Of a DNA stretch of 36,860 nucleotides, positions 23,429 through 31,500 are shown in pieces; position 1 is the first letter of the stretch, and each line of letters opens with the position of its first letter. The notes below the pieces were generated by a model. That model did no database searches. It was not told the DNA's origin and saw nothing but the letters and a program-made list of their open reading frames with translations. Both the position numbers and the translations under genes were made by a program. Source of the stretch: an uncultured Eubacteriales bacterium (lineage in GTDB: Bacteria; Bacillota_A; Clostridia; Christensenellales; Aristaeellaceae); assembly GCA_902795555.1 (NCBI GenBank), contig CADBLV010000301.1, positions 1-36,860 of the forward strand, given 5' to 3'.

Positions 23429-24027
23429 AAAAGAGATGGCTGGCGATTCTGGCGGTGCTGTTTTCCTGCCTGATGGTTTGGCTTGCCTGCGGGGAGTCCG
23501 TGGCTCCTCTGCCCAGGGAAGATGGAACCGTTTATGCGGTTTCTGCGTCAAAAAAGAAGAAGAAGAAAGAGAAGCCTGCTGCAACGCAGCAGCCGCGGCA
23601 AACGGACGAGGCGACCAAAACGCCGGCGGTAACGCTGAAGCCTGCTGCGATCGGAAATCCGTCGGCACAAAGCCCGGATTCGGACGGGGCAATCATCACG
23701 CCCCAGGCCATCGCGGATTATCTTTTTGCCCATGGAGAGCTTCCTCCGAATTTTATCACGAAGAAGGAGGCCCGGGATTTGGGCTGGGGAAGCCTATACC
23801 GGTATATCAGCGATGCGGCGCCGGGCAAATCCATCGGGGGAGACTATTTCGGCAATTATGAGGGCTTGCTGCCCACGGGACGCGGAATCCGATACATTGA
23901 GGCAGACTGCAATTATGTGACCGGCCCGCGGAAAGCGGAGCGGATCATCTATTCTTCAGAGGGCCGCGTCTGGTATACCGGAGATCATTATCAGAGCTTT
24001 CAGGAGATGTTCCCCTCTGCTCCATAG
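23425..24027 (+). CDS. secreted barnase-family ribonuclease
   Basis: The protein has 200 residues and overlaps rlmH by ATGA. Residues 1-25 form a signal sequence; LAC at 20-22 is a poor lipobox. Residues 43-88 are a Lys/Pro/Thr-rich linker including six consecutive lysines. Residues about 90-196 align with barnase: LPPNFITKKEARDLGW, APGKSIGGD, IEADCNY, ERIIYSS and GDHYQSF. The barnase catalytic set maps to K135 (K27), E159 (E73), R169 (R83), R173 (R87) and H188 (H102), and guanine-binding E60 maps to E146. Barnase R59 corresponds to Y145 here. The enzyme would cleave RNA outside the cell. No barstar-like inhibitor gene is adjacent, which may be tolerable if the product is folded only after export. 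Confidence 0.85.
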   Translation: MKKRWLAILAVLFSCLMVWLACGESVAPLPREDGTVYAVSASKKKKKKEKPAATQQPRQTDEATKTPAVTLKPAAIGNPSAQSPDSDGAIITPQAIADYLFAHGELPPNFITKKEARDLGWGSLYRYISDAAPGKSIGGDYFGNYEGLLPTGRGIRYIEADCNYVTGPRKAERIIYSSEGRVWYTGDHYQSFQEMFPSAP

Positions 24028-24066
24028 TGATCATATGGGGAATGAGACAGGGAAAGGAGAACGACC

Positions 24067-26076
24067 ATGAAACGTGCCGGAAAAATCACGGGGATGATGA
24101 TGGTGCTGGGTCTCTGCTTTGTGCTGACCGGCTGTTATATTGCGCCGGATGACGTGAATACCGACGGGGATCTCAGCACGGGAAACAGCCTGCCGTTTAA
24201 TACGCTGGCGCCAACGCCGACAGTGCAGACAACGCCGGATACGGTGGTTGTGGAAACTCAGAATGTTTTTGGTGGCAATGGCGGAGCGACGGCCATTCCG
24301 GGCGGCGTGGGAACGACGCCTACGCCTGCGCCCGGAGGAAACACCGGTTGGAACGACTGGGGAACAGTTCAGGGGACGGATGCGAATGCGAATGGCGGAA
24401 CGCCGACGCCTCTTCCTTCCAGCGGAACCTTCAATGTCATCACGCCGACGCCGGCGTCCGGCGTACAGGAAACCATTGCGGTGGTAACCACAAAACCGAC
24501 GAATACGCCCGTGGCGCTGACACCGACGCCCACTCCGGCCAGCCTGCAGCAGGGATTCAAAGGCAGCGACGAGGTACGGGCGCTGCAGAAACGCCTGAAG
24601 GCGCTGGGGTATTATTCCGGATCCGCGGACGGTGATTTCGGTCCGGCAACGGAGAAAGCGGTTCGGGCTTTCCAGAAGGCGAACGGTCTTACGGTAGACG
24701 GCAAAGCGGGAGCCAAAACCCTGGAGAAGCTGAATTCCAAAAACGCGGTTTCCGCGAAGGAGGCAAACGCGACGCCTACACCAAAGGCGGGAAAGACGAC
24801 CACAAAGCCTTCCGCAAAGGCGACTGCCAAAGCAACAAATACGCCCCGGCCAACCGCCACTCCGAACCTGAGCAGGGATTACTATCTGACGATCGGATCC
24901 CGGGGAAACAAGGTAACGACTCTGCAGAGACGCCTGATCGAGCTGGGGTGGCTCAGCGGAAAAGTGACCGGAGAATTTGACACGGCGACCCAGGCTGCGG
25001 TGACTGCATTCCAGGCAGCCACCAAGGGGCTGTGGGAGGATGGCATTGCCGGACCGGATACGCTGCGGGCGCTGTATTCCTCCGGTGCGGCCCGGACGAC
25101 GAAAGCGGTTTCCGGATCGGGTGAAACCCTGGAAAACGGCAGTGAAGGCGCCGCTGTGCGACAACTGCAGCAAAAGCTGAAGGATCTGGGATATTTAAGC
25201 GGAGCGGTGGACGGTTCCTATGGGGTGGCCACTGAAGCGGCAGTGATTGCCTTCCAGAAAAACAACAATCTGACCGCGGACGGAAAGGCCGGTGCCGCAA
25301 CCCAGAGCAAGCTGTATTCCGGCAACGCGGTGAAAGCCTCCGGCAACGCCGCAAAAATCAACGGCAGTGCGGAGAAACTCGGCGGGGCGGATACGGATGA
25401 CATCGCTTCCACCGGTTATGTCACGCTGAGCGAAGGCAGCGAAGGTACTCAGGTGACGAAGCTGCAACAGCGCCTGAAGGATCTGGGGTATTACACCGGG
25501 TCGGTGGACGGACGTTACGGTTCGGGAACCCAGGCTGCTGTGATGGCCTTCCAGCTGCGAAACAGTCTGACGGTGGACGGAAAGGCCGGGCCCGCGACGC
25601 AGCGGGTGCTGTATGGTGCCTCGGGAGCGATTTCCTATTCTGCCATGCAGATGGGGGATGACGGCACGGCTGTGCGAAATCTGCAATATACCCTGTATGA
25701 ATTAGGATATTACGATGGGAGTATTGATGGGGTTTACGGCCAGACGACCTCTGATGCGGTACGGGCTTTCCAGATTCAGAATAAGCTGACCGTGGATGGA
25801 AAGGCCGGAGCGGAAACCCTTAAGAAATTGTATTCTCAGGACGCCCGTTCTGCCACGGCGGCGCAGACATCCTATGAATCGGTACGGCCTGGGGCAAGAG
25901 GGAATGAGGTCGTTGAGATTCAGGAGTGTCTTGAACAGCTGGGCTATCTGGATGGGGTGAATGGAGAATACGATGCGAAGACCGAGGCTGCGGTGCGGGC
26001 CTTCCAGCAGGCAAACGGGCTGACGGCGGACGGCATCGCGGGGAATCAGACGTTAATGGTTCTTTTCGGTTACTGA
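24067..26076 (+). CDS. lipoprotein with six peptidoglycan-binding (PG_binding_1) repeats
   Basis: The protein has 669 residues after AAAGGAG. A signal sequence ends in the lipobox LTGC with Cys23 as lipidation site. Residues 24-160 are a low-complexity Thr/Pro/Gly linker with several TPTP units. Six repeats of about 62 residues follow at about 165-224, 276-338, 357-418, 456-517, 529-590 and 608-668. Each shows the pattern G-x-V-x-x-LQ-x-x-L-x-x-LGY, then DG-x-YG-x-x-T-x-x-AV-x-AFQ, then DG-x-AG-x-x-T. A second Thr/Pro/Lys linker lies between repeats 1 and 2. No catalytic domain is present, so this looks like a membrane-anchored wall-binding or spacer protein. Copy number may vary by recombination between the repeats. 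Confidence 0.88.
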   Translation: MKRAGKITGMMMVLGLCFVLTGCYIAPDDVNTDGDLSTGNSLPFNTLAPTPTVQTTPDTVVVETQNVFGGNGGATAIPGGVGTTPTPAPGGNTGWNDWGTVQGTDANANGGTPTPLPSSGTFNVITPTPASGVQETIAVVTTKPTNTPVALTPTPTPASLQQGFKGSDEVRALQKRLKALGYYSGSADGDFGPATEKAVRAFQKANGLTVDGKAGAKTLEKLNSKNAVSAKEANATPTPKAGKTTTKPSAKATAKATNTPRPTATPNLSRDYYLTIGSRGNKVTTLQRRLIELGWLSGKVTGEFDTATQAAVTAFQAATKGLWEDGIAGPDTLRALYSSGAARTTKAVSGSGETLENGSEGAAVRQLQQKLKDLGYLSGAVDGSYGVATEAAVIAFQKNNNLTADGKAGAATQSKLYSGNAVKASGNAAKINGSAEKLGGADTDDIASTGYVTLSEGSEGTQVTKLQQRLKDLGYYTGSVDGRYGSGTQAAVMAFQLRNSLTVDGKAGPATQRVLYGASGAISYSAMQMGDDGTAVRNLQYTLYELGYYDGSIDGVYGQTTSDAVRAFQIQNKLTVDGKAGAETLKKLYSQDARSATAAQTSYESVRPGARGNEVVEIQECLEQLGYLDGVNGEYDAKTEAAVRAFQQANGLTADGIAGNQTLMVLFGY

Positions 26077-26091
26077 ATGCGGTTGCCTGTG

Positions 26092-26110
26092 CCTTCGGGC
26101 GAAGCGAAGG
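26092..26110 (+). other. stem-loop after the peptidoglycan-binding lipoprotein gene
   Basis: CCTTCG and CGAAGG form a perfect six-pair stem with a seven-base loop, 16 bases after the stop codon. No T-run follows, so it is not a classical intrinsic terminator, but it could protect or attenuate the transcript. Confidence 0.3.
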
Positions 26111-26123
26111 GTTAGTGGGTATG

Positions 26124-26270
26124 GAGGCATATTTTGTTCGCGATCCGCAAAGCGGGAGCGATCAGCTCTGCATGTGATCCGTAATCCACAGCAAGCTGTG
26201 GACGGATCATCAACAAAATAGCCAACCGAACAGGATGGCAGATGTGCACCCGCAGTTCACTGAGGAGGAG
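26124..26270 (+). repeat. dispersed structured intergenic repeat, copy B
   Basis: The second well-preserved copy, directly upstream of the metacaspase gene. It keeps both hairpins: hairpin 1 (26138-26161) pairs TCGC/GCGA and CCGC/GCGG around AAA, and hairpin 2 (26176-26208) has the same arms as copy A with a different three-base bulge (AAT instead of TAC). The outer stem of hairpin 1 shows a paired change relative to copy A (A-T there, G-C here). The GGAGGAG at the end of the repeat serves as the ribosome site of the next gene. Confidence 0.75.
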
Positions 26271-26277
26271 TAGAAAG

Positions 26278-27780
26278 ATGGGAAAGCGGATCGGGCTATG
26301 GCTGATGATGCTTTTCCTGTTGTGCATTTCTTCGGCGGCAGGGGAAGGAAGGACGCGGGCCCTGCTGGTGGGAGCGGATCGTTTTTGCTCCATGCCGCAA
26401 ACCGCCCCTGCCGCGAAGCGGAATCTGGAAAGGATGGAAAACCTGCTCTGGATCCGTTGGCCGGGGTTGACCGAATGCAGGGCAGTGCTGAACGGCCTGG
26501 GAACGGTGGATGGGCTTCGGCGCCTGATCGCGGAAGAATTCGCGGAGACGGAGGCGGAGGACACCTCCCTGATCTATTTTACTTCCCATGGGATACGCTT
26601 TCAGGACGGGCGAACCGCGTTGCTGCTGTCTGACGGAATTTCAGAAGAAAACCTGACGCCGGAACAACTGGCGGCAATCACGGAAATGATTCCCGGCCGG
26701 AAAGTGCTGATCCTGGATGCCTGTTATTCCGGAGGATTTATCGGGAAGGGGATGATGGAAGGCGAAAATCCGTTCCGGGGGAGTGACACCCTGGTGCTGA
26801 CCAGCGCGGGAGGCATGGAGGAAAGTGCCCTGTGGCTGGATGAAGAGGCCGGGGCCGGCGGAAGCTGGTTCCTGGCTGCACTGGAGGCGTTGCTAACGGG
26901 TCAGGCAGGGCCCGGCGATTCGGACGGGGATGGATTTTTCAGCCTGCGGGAAGTTCGGGAAGGGGTTCGCGCGCTGTGCGGCGACAGCAGAGCCTGCTGT
27001 TACCCGGAAGATGATGCAGCTCCGCTTTTCTCTGTCGGAGAAAGCAATCCGGATGGTGAAATGACGGATTTGCAATTCCTGACCGGCGAGGAAGAAGATC
27101 TGCATCGGCCCAGAACGGCATTTGCCTTCACGGTGGAGTCACCGCTTCGCTTATGGTATCGGATGGTGTATTGGACGGATGATCGATGGGATTTTGAAGG
27201 GGCGGTTCAACTGCCGGACCGGGAGCGGTACGGCGGCATCCGCGGAAATCTGGAGCCGGGGGAAAAACAGCGAACCGTTCGCCTGACGACTGTCAACGGC
27301 GAAGAATCCGGCTATGCGCTTTTGCAGCTGATGACGATGCGGGACGAGGTGACCGGCGCAGCAGGCAGCCGACGTATCGCCCTGACAGGAGACCGGGAGA
27401 TCTCCGTAAGACTGGAATGTCCTGAATCCTTCGCTCCTGCGTTCGGAGAGGAACTGAACGCCATGCTGATCGCGGACGGGCCCTGTGCGGTGACGGTATG
27501 TGTGGAAACGGACTCGGGAGAAGTTTTACGAACCCTGTGTGAGAAGGAGGCCTGTTTACCCTGCATCCCCGAGGCGGGCGGGCAGGCGATCCTGAGCCTT
27601 TGCTGGAGCGGTCTGACGGACGCGGGAGAAGCTGCGTCGGAAGGCGTCTGCCGTCTGCACGCGGTATGGACGGACGCGCTGGGATTCCGGGAGTGCTTTT
27701 CGGCCCCCTTTCTGCTTTCGGGGAATCCGGAGGAAAAGCTCCCTGCGGGCGGGGAAAGAAACGAACCGGCGGGTCCGTAG
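26278..27780 (+). CDS. exported caspase-like protease (peptidase C14/metacaspase) with EF-hand loop
   Basis: I start at ATG 26278 after AGGAGGAG; the protein has 500 residues. Residues 1-22 are a signal sequence (LWLMMLFLLCISSAAG). The caspase-fold core follows: RALLVGADRF near residue 27, the catalytic His in YFTSHG (H104) and the catalytic Cys in ILDACYSGG (C149). D214-S-D-G-D-G-F-F-S-L-R-E225 is a canonical 12-residue calcium-binding loop. Residues 260-500 are a Glu-rich, beta-type region of unknown fold, ending in a Gly/Pro-rich tail. Metacaspases cleave after Arg or Lys and are often calcium-dependent. Export plus an EF-hand suggests activation outside the cell, where calcium is high. 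Substrates are unknown. Confidence 0.8.
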   Translation: MGKRIGLWLMMLFLLCISSAAGEGRTRALLVGADRFCSMPQTAPAAKRNLERMENLLWIRWPGLTECRAVLNGLGTVDGLRRLIAEEFAETEAEDTSLIYFTSHGIRFQDGRTALLLSDGISEENLTPEQLAAITEMIPGRKVLILDACYSGGFIGKGMMEGENPFRGSDTLVLTSAGGMEESALWLDEEAGAGGSWFLAALEALLTGQAGPGDSDGDGFFSLREVREGVRALCGDSRACCYPEDDAAPLFSVGESNPDGEMTDLQFLTGEEEDLHRPRTAFAFTVESPLRLWYRMVYWTDDRWDFEGAVQLPDRERYGGIRGNLEPGEKQRTVRLTTVNGEESGYALLQLMTMRDEVTGAAGSRRIALTGDREISVRLECPESFAPAFGEELNAMLIADGPCAVTVCVETDSGEVLRTLCEKEACLPCIPEAGGQAILSLCWSGLTDAGEAASEGVCRLHAVWTDALGFRECFSAPFLLSGNPEEKLPAGGERNEPAGP

Positions 27781-27916
27781 AACATCGTCGACTCCTTCCG
27801 GCACGGCGTTTGCGAAGGCACACGGGAAGCGCAAATGATTTCCGAAAGGTTCTTAGCAGGAAAATGCCCCCGGGAGATCGAATTGTAATCAGAATCTGTT
27901 TTTCGAGGTGAGGATG

Positions 27917-28741
27917 ATGGCAGAATGTACCCATGATTGCTCTTCCTGCAGCGCCGAGTGTTCCTCCAGAGAACCGGCGAGCCTGCTGGAGCCCCAGAAC
28001 GCCGCCAGCCATGTCAAAAAGGTGATTGCGGTCGTCAGCGGAAAAGGCGGTGTCGGCAAGAGCCTGGTCACAGGGCTGCTGGCCGTGCTGGCGCAGCGGA
28101 GCGGAAAGAAGGCAGCGGTGCTGGACGCGGATATTACAGGGCCGTCCATTCCCAAAATGTTTGGCATTCATGATCGGGCAATGGGCTCGGAGGAAGGAAT
28201 TCTGCCGGTGGAAAGCCGGACGGGCGTCAAGATCATGAGCATCAATCTGCTTCTTGAAAATGAGACGGATCCGGTCATCTGGCGCGGCAGCCTGATTTCT
28301 GGAACGGTGAAGCAGTTTTGGACGGATGTTTGCTGGGGAGAGGTTGATGAAATGTATGTCGACATGCCTCCGGGAACCGGAGATGTGCCGCTGACGGTGT
28401 TCCAGTCTCTTCCGGTGGATGGAATCATCATCGTAGCCAGCCCGCAGGAGCTGGTGGGCATGGTAGTTGAGAAAGCCGTGAACATGGCGCGGATGATGAA
28501 TATTCCGGTGCTGGGGCTGGTGGAAAACATGAGTTACATCACCTGCCCTGACTGCGGGAATAAAATATATCCTTTCGGGGATGGGGCTGCGGAACAGGTG
28601 GCAAAACAGCAGGGCATTCCGCTTCTGGCCAGGCTGCCGCTGGATCCTGCCCTGGCCCGGTCGTGCGATCTCGGCGTGATTGAGCTGTTCAATGAGTCCT
28701 GGATGAATCCGGTGCTTGACGCGGTGGAGAAGATTTCATAA
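27917..28741 (+). CDS. Mrp/NBP35-family Fe-S cluster carrier ATPase
   Basis: The protein has 274 residues from ATG 27917 (ATG 27914 and GTG 27908 are alternatives; GAGGTGAGG overlaps them). An N-terminal Cys cluster C4-x3-C8-x2-C11-x3-C15 precedes the deviant Walker A GKGGVGKS at 42-49; VDMPPGTGDVPLT is the switch region. The CPDC pair at 210-213 is the bridging cluster-binding motif of the Mrp/NBP35 family. These proteins hold and deliver a 4Fe-4S cluster in the cytoplasm. The combination of N-terminal cysteines and short length is common in anaerobic Firmicutes. The 136-bp gap upstream shows no clear promoter. Confidence 0.9.
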   Translation: MAECTHDCSSCSAECSSREPASLLEPQNAASHVKKVIAVVSGKGGVGKSLVTGLLAVLAQRSGKKAAVLDADITGPSIPKMFGIHDRAMGSEEGILPVESRTGVKIMSINLLLENETDPVIWRGSLISGTVKQFWTDVCWGEVDEMYVDMPPGTGDVPLTVFQSLPVDGIIIVASPQELVGMVVEKAVNMARMMNIPVLGLVENMSYITCPDCGNKIYPFGDGAAEQVAKQQGIPLLARLPLDPALARSCDLGVIELFNESWMNPVLDAVEKIS

Positions 28742-28753
28742 AGGAGCCGGCAG

Positions 28754-29944
28754 ATGGCAAGGGGAAACCAGAATATTAATGACCAGCTGTATCGAACCCG
28801 AAGCAGAAATGCCGCCCGCGACAGGACAAATCCCGAAGGGAAAAGACGGCGGCAGATCCGCAGCTGGATCATCCTTGTGGCTGTGGCGGTAGCGGCGGCC
28901 GTGGGGGTTCATTTTCTTGGGAACTATGGCAGGGGGAAGGAGATCGCGCTGGTTCGCCTGCCCTGCTATGCCAATCAGAGCGTGACCCCGTTCCGGGACG
29001 GCGTTCTGTATTACGATGGTGCTTCTATTCATCATCTTTCCAGCGCGGGAACCATTCGATGGAGCTTTCCTGCCGGAACGGGGGTGGATTTCTCAGTAGG
29101 CCCTTCTCATTTGGCTATCTGGAACGGTTCCCAGCTGTATCTGGTGGACAAAGACGGAAACGCGACTTATAATGAGAGCATGGAAGCCGCGGTGCAGTTT
29201 GCCCGGGTGGGCGATCGGTATGTGGCGGTGATCCTGGGGGAGGATACAGAGCCGAAGCTGGTGGTGAAGGATCTGAACGGAGCCCAGGTGGATGCCGAGG
29301 CAGAAGCCTTTTCCAGCCTGATGATTCTGGACACCGGGTTTTACGGGGATCAGGGGCAGTATCTGTGGACGCTGGCGCTGGATGTATACGGGACAGCGCC
29401 GAACACCGTAATGAACACCTTCCAGGTTGGCAAGATGAACACCGGTGAGGTCAACCTGGGCGAAGCCCTGACATACAGGGTGATTTATGAAAACGCGAAA
29501 TTGCGGGTGTTCACCACGCGCCAGGTATACACCTACGATTACAAATGCGTTCAGGACACCAACGCGACCATGCTGGTTTATGGCTGGAAACTGATCGACG
29601 CGGAAATTCCGGATCGGGGAAATGCCCGGATGCTGCTGGCACCGACTTCTCAGACATCCAGCGCCCAGATCATTTCTGAGCTCCGGGTGCTGGAAGGCTC
29701 CAGCGACAAACGGTACACTCTGCCGGACACCTGTGTAGGCGCCGGAATGTATCAGGGGAATATTTATGCGGTGGCCGGGGACTATATTTATCGGGCGGAC
29801 ATCAACAGCCAGAAGTTCTTTGGCTATCAGATTCCCCTGCCCGAGGGGATGAAGGTGACAGCCTTCCGGGGCATCACTTCCGACGGCCGCATGTTGCTGG
29901 CTTCCGGCGAAACCATGTTCTCATTGTCGCTGCCGCAGAAATAG
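28754..29944 (+). CDS. DUF5711-like membrane-anchored beta-propeller-type protein
   Basis: The protein has 396 residues after AAGGAG. A basic N-terminus of about 37 residues (RRRQIR just before the membrane) is followed by one hydrophobic segment at about 38-56, predicting a type II membrane protein with an outer domain. The remaining 340 residues contain repeated short blocks such as DGVLYYDGASIHHLSS, NGSQLYLVDKDGN and GNIYAVAGDYIYRAD, typical of beta-propeller blades. The overall pattern fits the DUF5711 family of Clostridia, by recollection rather than search. No catalytic motif is visible. It may be a sensor or scaffold at the cell surface. It lies 12 bases after the mrp gene. Confidence 0.6.
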   Translation: MARGNQNINDQLYRTRSRNAARDRTNPEGKRRRQIRSWIILVAVAVAAAVGVHFLGNYGRGKEIALVRLPCYANQSVTPFRDGVLYYDGASIHHLSSAGTIRWSFPAGTGVDFSVGPSHLAIWNGSQLYLVDKDGNATYNESMEAAVQFARVGDRYVAVILGEDTEPKLVVKDLNGAQVDAEAEAFSSLMILDTGFYGDQGQYLWTLALDVYGTAPNTVMNTFQVGKMNTGEVNLGEALTYRVIYENAKLRVFTTRQVYTYDYKCVQDTNATMLVYGWKLIDAEIPDRGNARMLLAPTSQTSSAQIISELRVLEGSSDKRYTLPDTCVGAGMYQGNIYAVAGDYIYRADINSQKFFGYQIPLPEGMKVTAFRGITSDGRMLLASGETMFSLSLPQK

Positions 29945-29992
29945 CTTCGGCAGCGGAACGGTAAAATGAAATCAATTGAGCGGAGGGAACTC

Positions 29993-31441
29993 ATGGCTAA
30001 GAAACAGAATCAGGAATTTGTGACCCACATCACGCCGCGGAGCGAAGATTTTTCCCAGTGGTATACGGATGTGATCAAACAGACGGAGCTTTGCGATTAT
30101 GCGCCGGTGCGGGGATGTATGATCATCCGGCCTTACGGATATGCGATTTGGGAACGGATTCAGGCAGAAATGGATGTCCGTTTTAAGGAAACCGGAGCCG
30201 AAAATGTTTATTTTCCCATGCTGATTCCGGAGTCCCTGCTGCTCAGAGAGGCAGAGCATGTGGAGGGCTTCGCGCCGGAAGTTGCCTGGGTAACCCAGGG
30301 GGGACAGGAACAGCTGCAGGAGCGTCTGGCTGTGCGGCCGACCAGCGAAACGATTTTCTGTGCCATGTATGCCAAATGGGTGCAAACATGGCGGGATCTT
30401 CCCATGATGTACAATCAGTGGTGCTCCGTCATGCGGTGGGAAAAGGCGACCCGTCCCTTCCTGAGGACCAGTGAATTCCTCTGGCAGGAGGGGCACACGA
30501 TCCATGCGACCGCAGAGGAGGCGGAGGAAGAAACCCTGCGCATGCTGGAGGTGTATCGCGAGGTTGCGGAAAAAGTCCTGGCCCTGCCGGTTTATGTAGG
30601 CCGCAAGAGCGATAAGGAAAAGTTTGCCGGGGCACGCGCCACCTATTCCATGGAGGCCATGATGCAGGATGGGAAAGCGCTTCAGGCCGGAACATCCCAC
30701 AATTTCGGCACCAATTTTGCGGAGGCCTTTGACATTCGGTATCAGAGCCGGGAAGGCAAGCTGGAATATGTGAATGAAACATCATGGGGGGTCAGCACGC
30801 GGTTGATCGGTGCGCTGATTATGACCCATGGGGACGAGCGTGGGCTTCGGCTGCCGCCGAAGGTCGCTCCGATTCAGGCGGTCATTCTGCCTATCGCGGC
30901 GCATAAGGGAGGCGTTTCGGAAGCCTGCGAGGCGCTCTTTGAGGAGCTGAAGAAGGCCGGTTTCCGGGTGAAGCTGGACGATCGGGATACGGTGTCCCCT
31001 GGATTTAAATTCAATGACTGGGAGCTGAAAGGCGTGCCGGTCCGGCTGGAAGTCGGGCCGCGGGATCTGGAAAACGGTGTAGTCACGGTTTTCCGCCGCG
31101 ACACCCTGGAAAAGTTCACCCTGCCGCTGGCCGATGTTGCGTCCCGCCTGAGCGGGCTTCTGGACGACATTCAGCAGACGCTTTATGATCAGGCGAAGGC
31201 CTTCCGGGATGAACGAACCGTGACGGTGCATAATATGGAAGAACTGGAACAGGCGGTGAATCAGGGCTTCGCAAAGGCGATGTGGTGCGGAAACAGGGAA
31301 TGTGAGGACACGATCAAGGATCGCTTCAATGCCTCTTCCCGCAATATGCCTTTTGATCAGGAAGCCCATCGCTTCTCTGACCGCTGTGTTTGCTGCGGCC
31401 GACCGGCTGACCGGGTGATGTATTTTGCGAAGGCATATTGA
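29993..31441 (+). CDS. proS: prolyl-tRNA synthetase, archaeal/eukaryote-type (short ProS)
   Basis: I start at ATG 29993, a few bases after GGAGGG; an upstream in-frame ATG precedes that site. The protein has 482 residues. Class II motifs are visible: motif 2 in the RWEKATRPFLRTSEFLWQEGHT region (about residues 151-172) and motif 3 in the GVSTRLIGALIMTHGDERGL region (about 264-283). GTSHNFGTNFAEAFDI binds proline. The anticodon domain follows, then a C-terminal zinc-type region with CGNREC and CVCCGRPA. The lack of the editing insertion and the length place it in the archaeal/eukaryotic ProRS type common in Clostridia. No T-box leader fits in the 48-base gap upstream. Confidence 0.95.
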   Translation: MAKKQNQEFVTHITPRSEDFSQWYTDVIKQTELCDYAPVRGCMIIRPYGYAIWERIQAEMDVRFKETGAENVYFPMLIPESLLLREAEHVEGFAPEVAWVTQGGQEQLQERLAVRPTSETIFCAMYAKWVQTWRDLPMMYNQWCSVMRWEKATRPFLRTSEFLWQEGHTIHATAEEAEEETLRMLEVYREVAEKVLALPVYVGRKSDKEKFAGARATYSMEAMMQDGKALQAGTSHNFGTNFAEAFDIRYQSREGKLEYVNETSWGVSTRLIGALIMTHGDERGLRLPPKVAPIQAVILPIAAHKGGVSEACEALFEELKKAGFRVKLDDRDTVSPGFKFNDWELKGVPVRLEVGPRDLENGVVTVFRRDTLEKFTLPLADVASRLSGLLDDIQQTLYDQAKAFRDERTVTVHNMEELEQAVNQGFAKAMWCGNRECEDTIKDRFNASSRNMPFDQEAHRFSDRCVCCGRPADRVMYFAKAY

Positions 31442-31500
31442 TCGCGCGCGCCGGATGGCTGTGATGAGCGCATGACGCAGCACCGGAAGGAGGAGACGGA

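Noticed and set aside
23425..24067. Barnase-barstar style toxin-immunity pair
   Set aside because: The only neighbours are rlmH and a peptidoglycan-binding lipoprotein; there is no small acidic barstar-like ORF in either strand of the interval.
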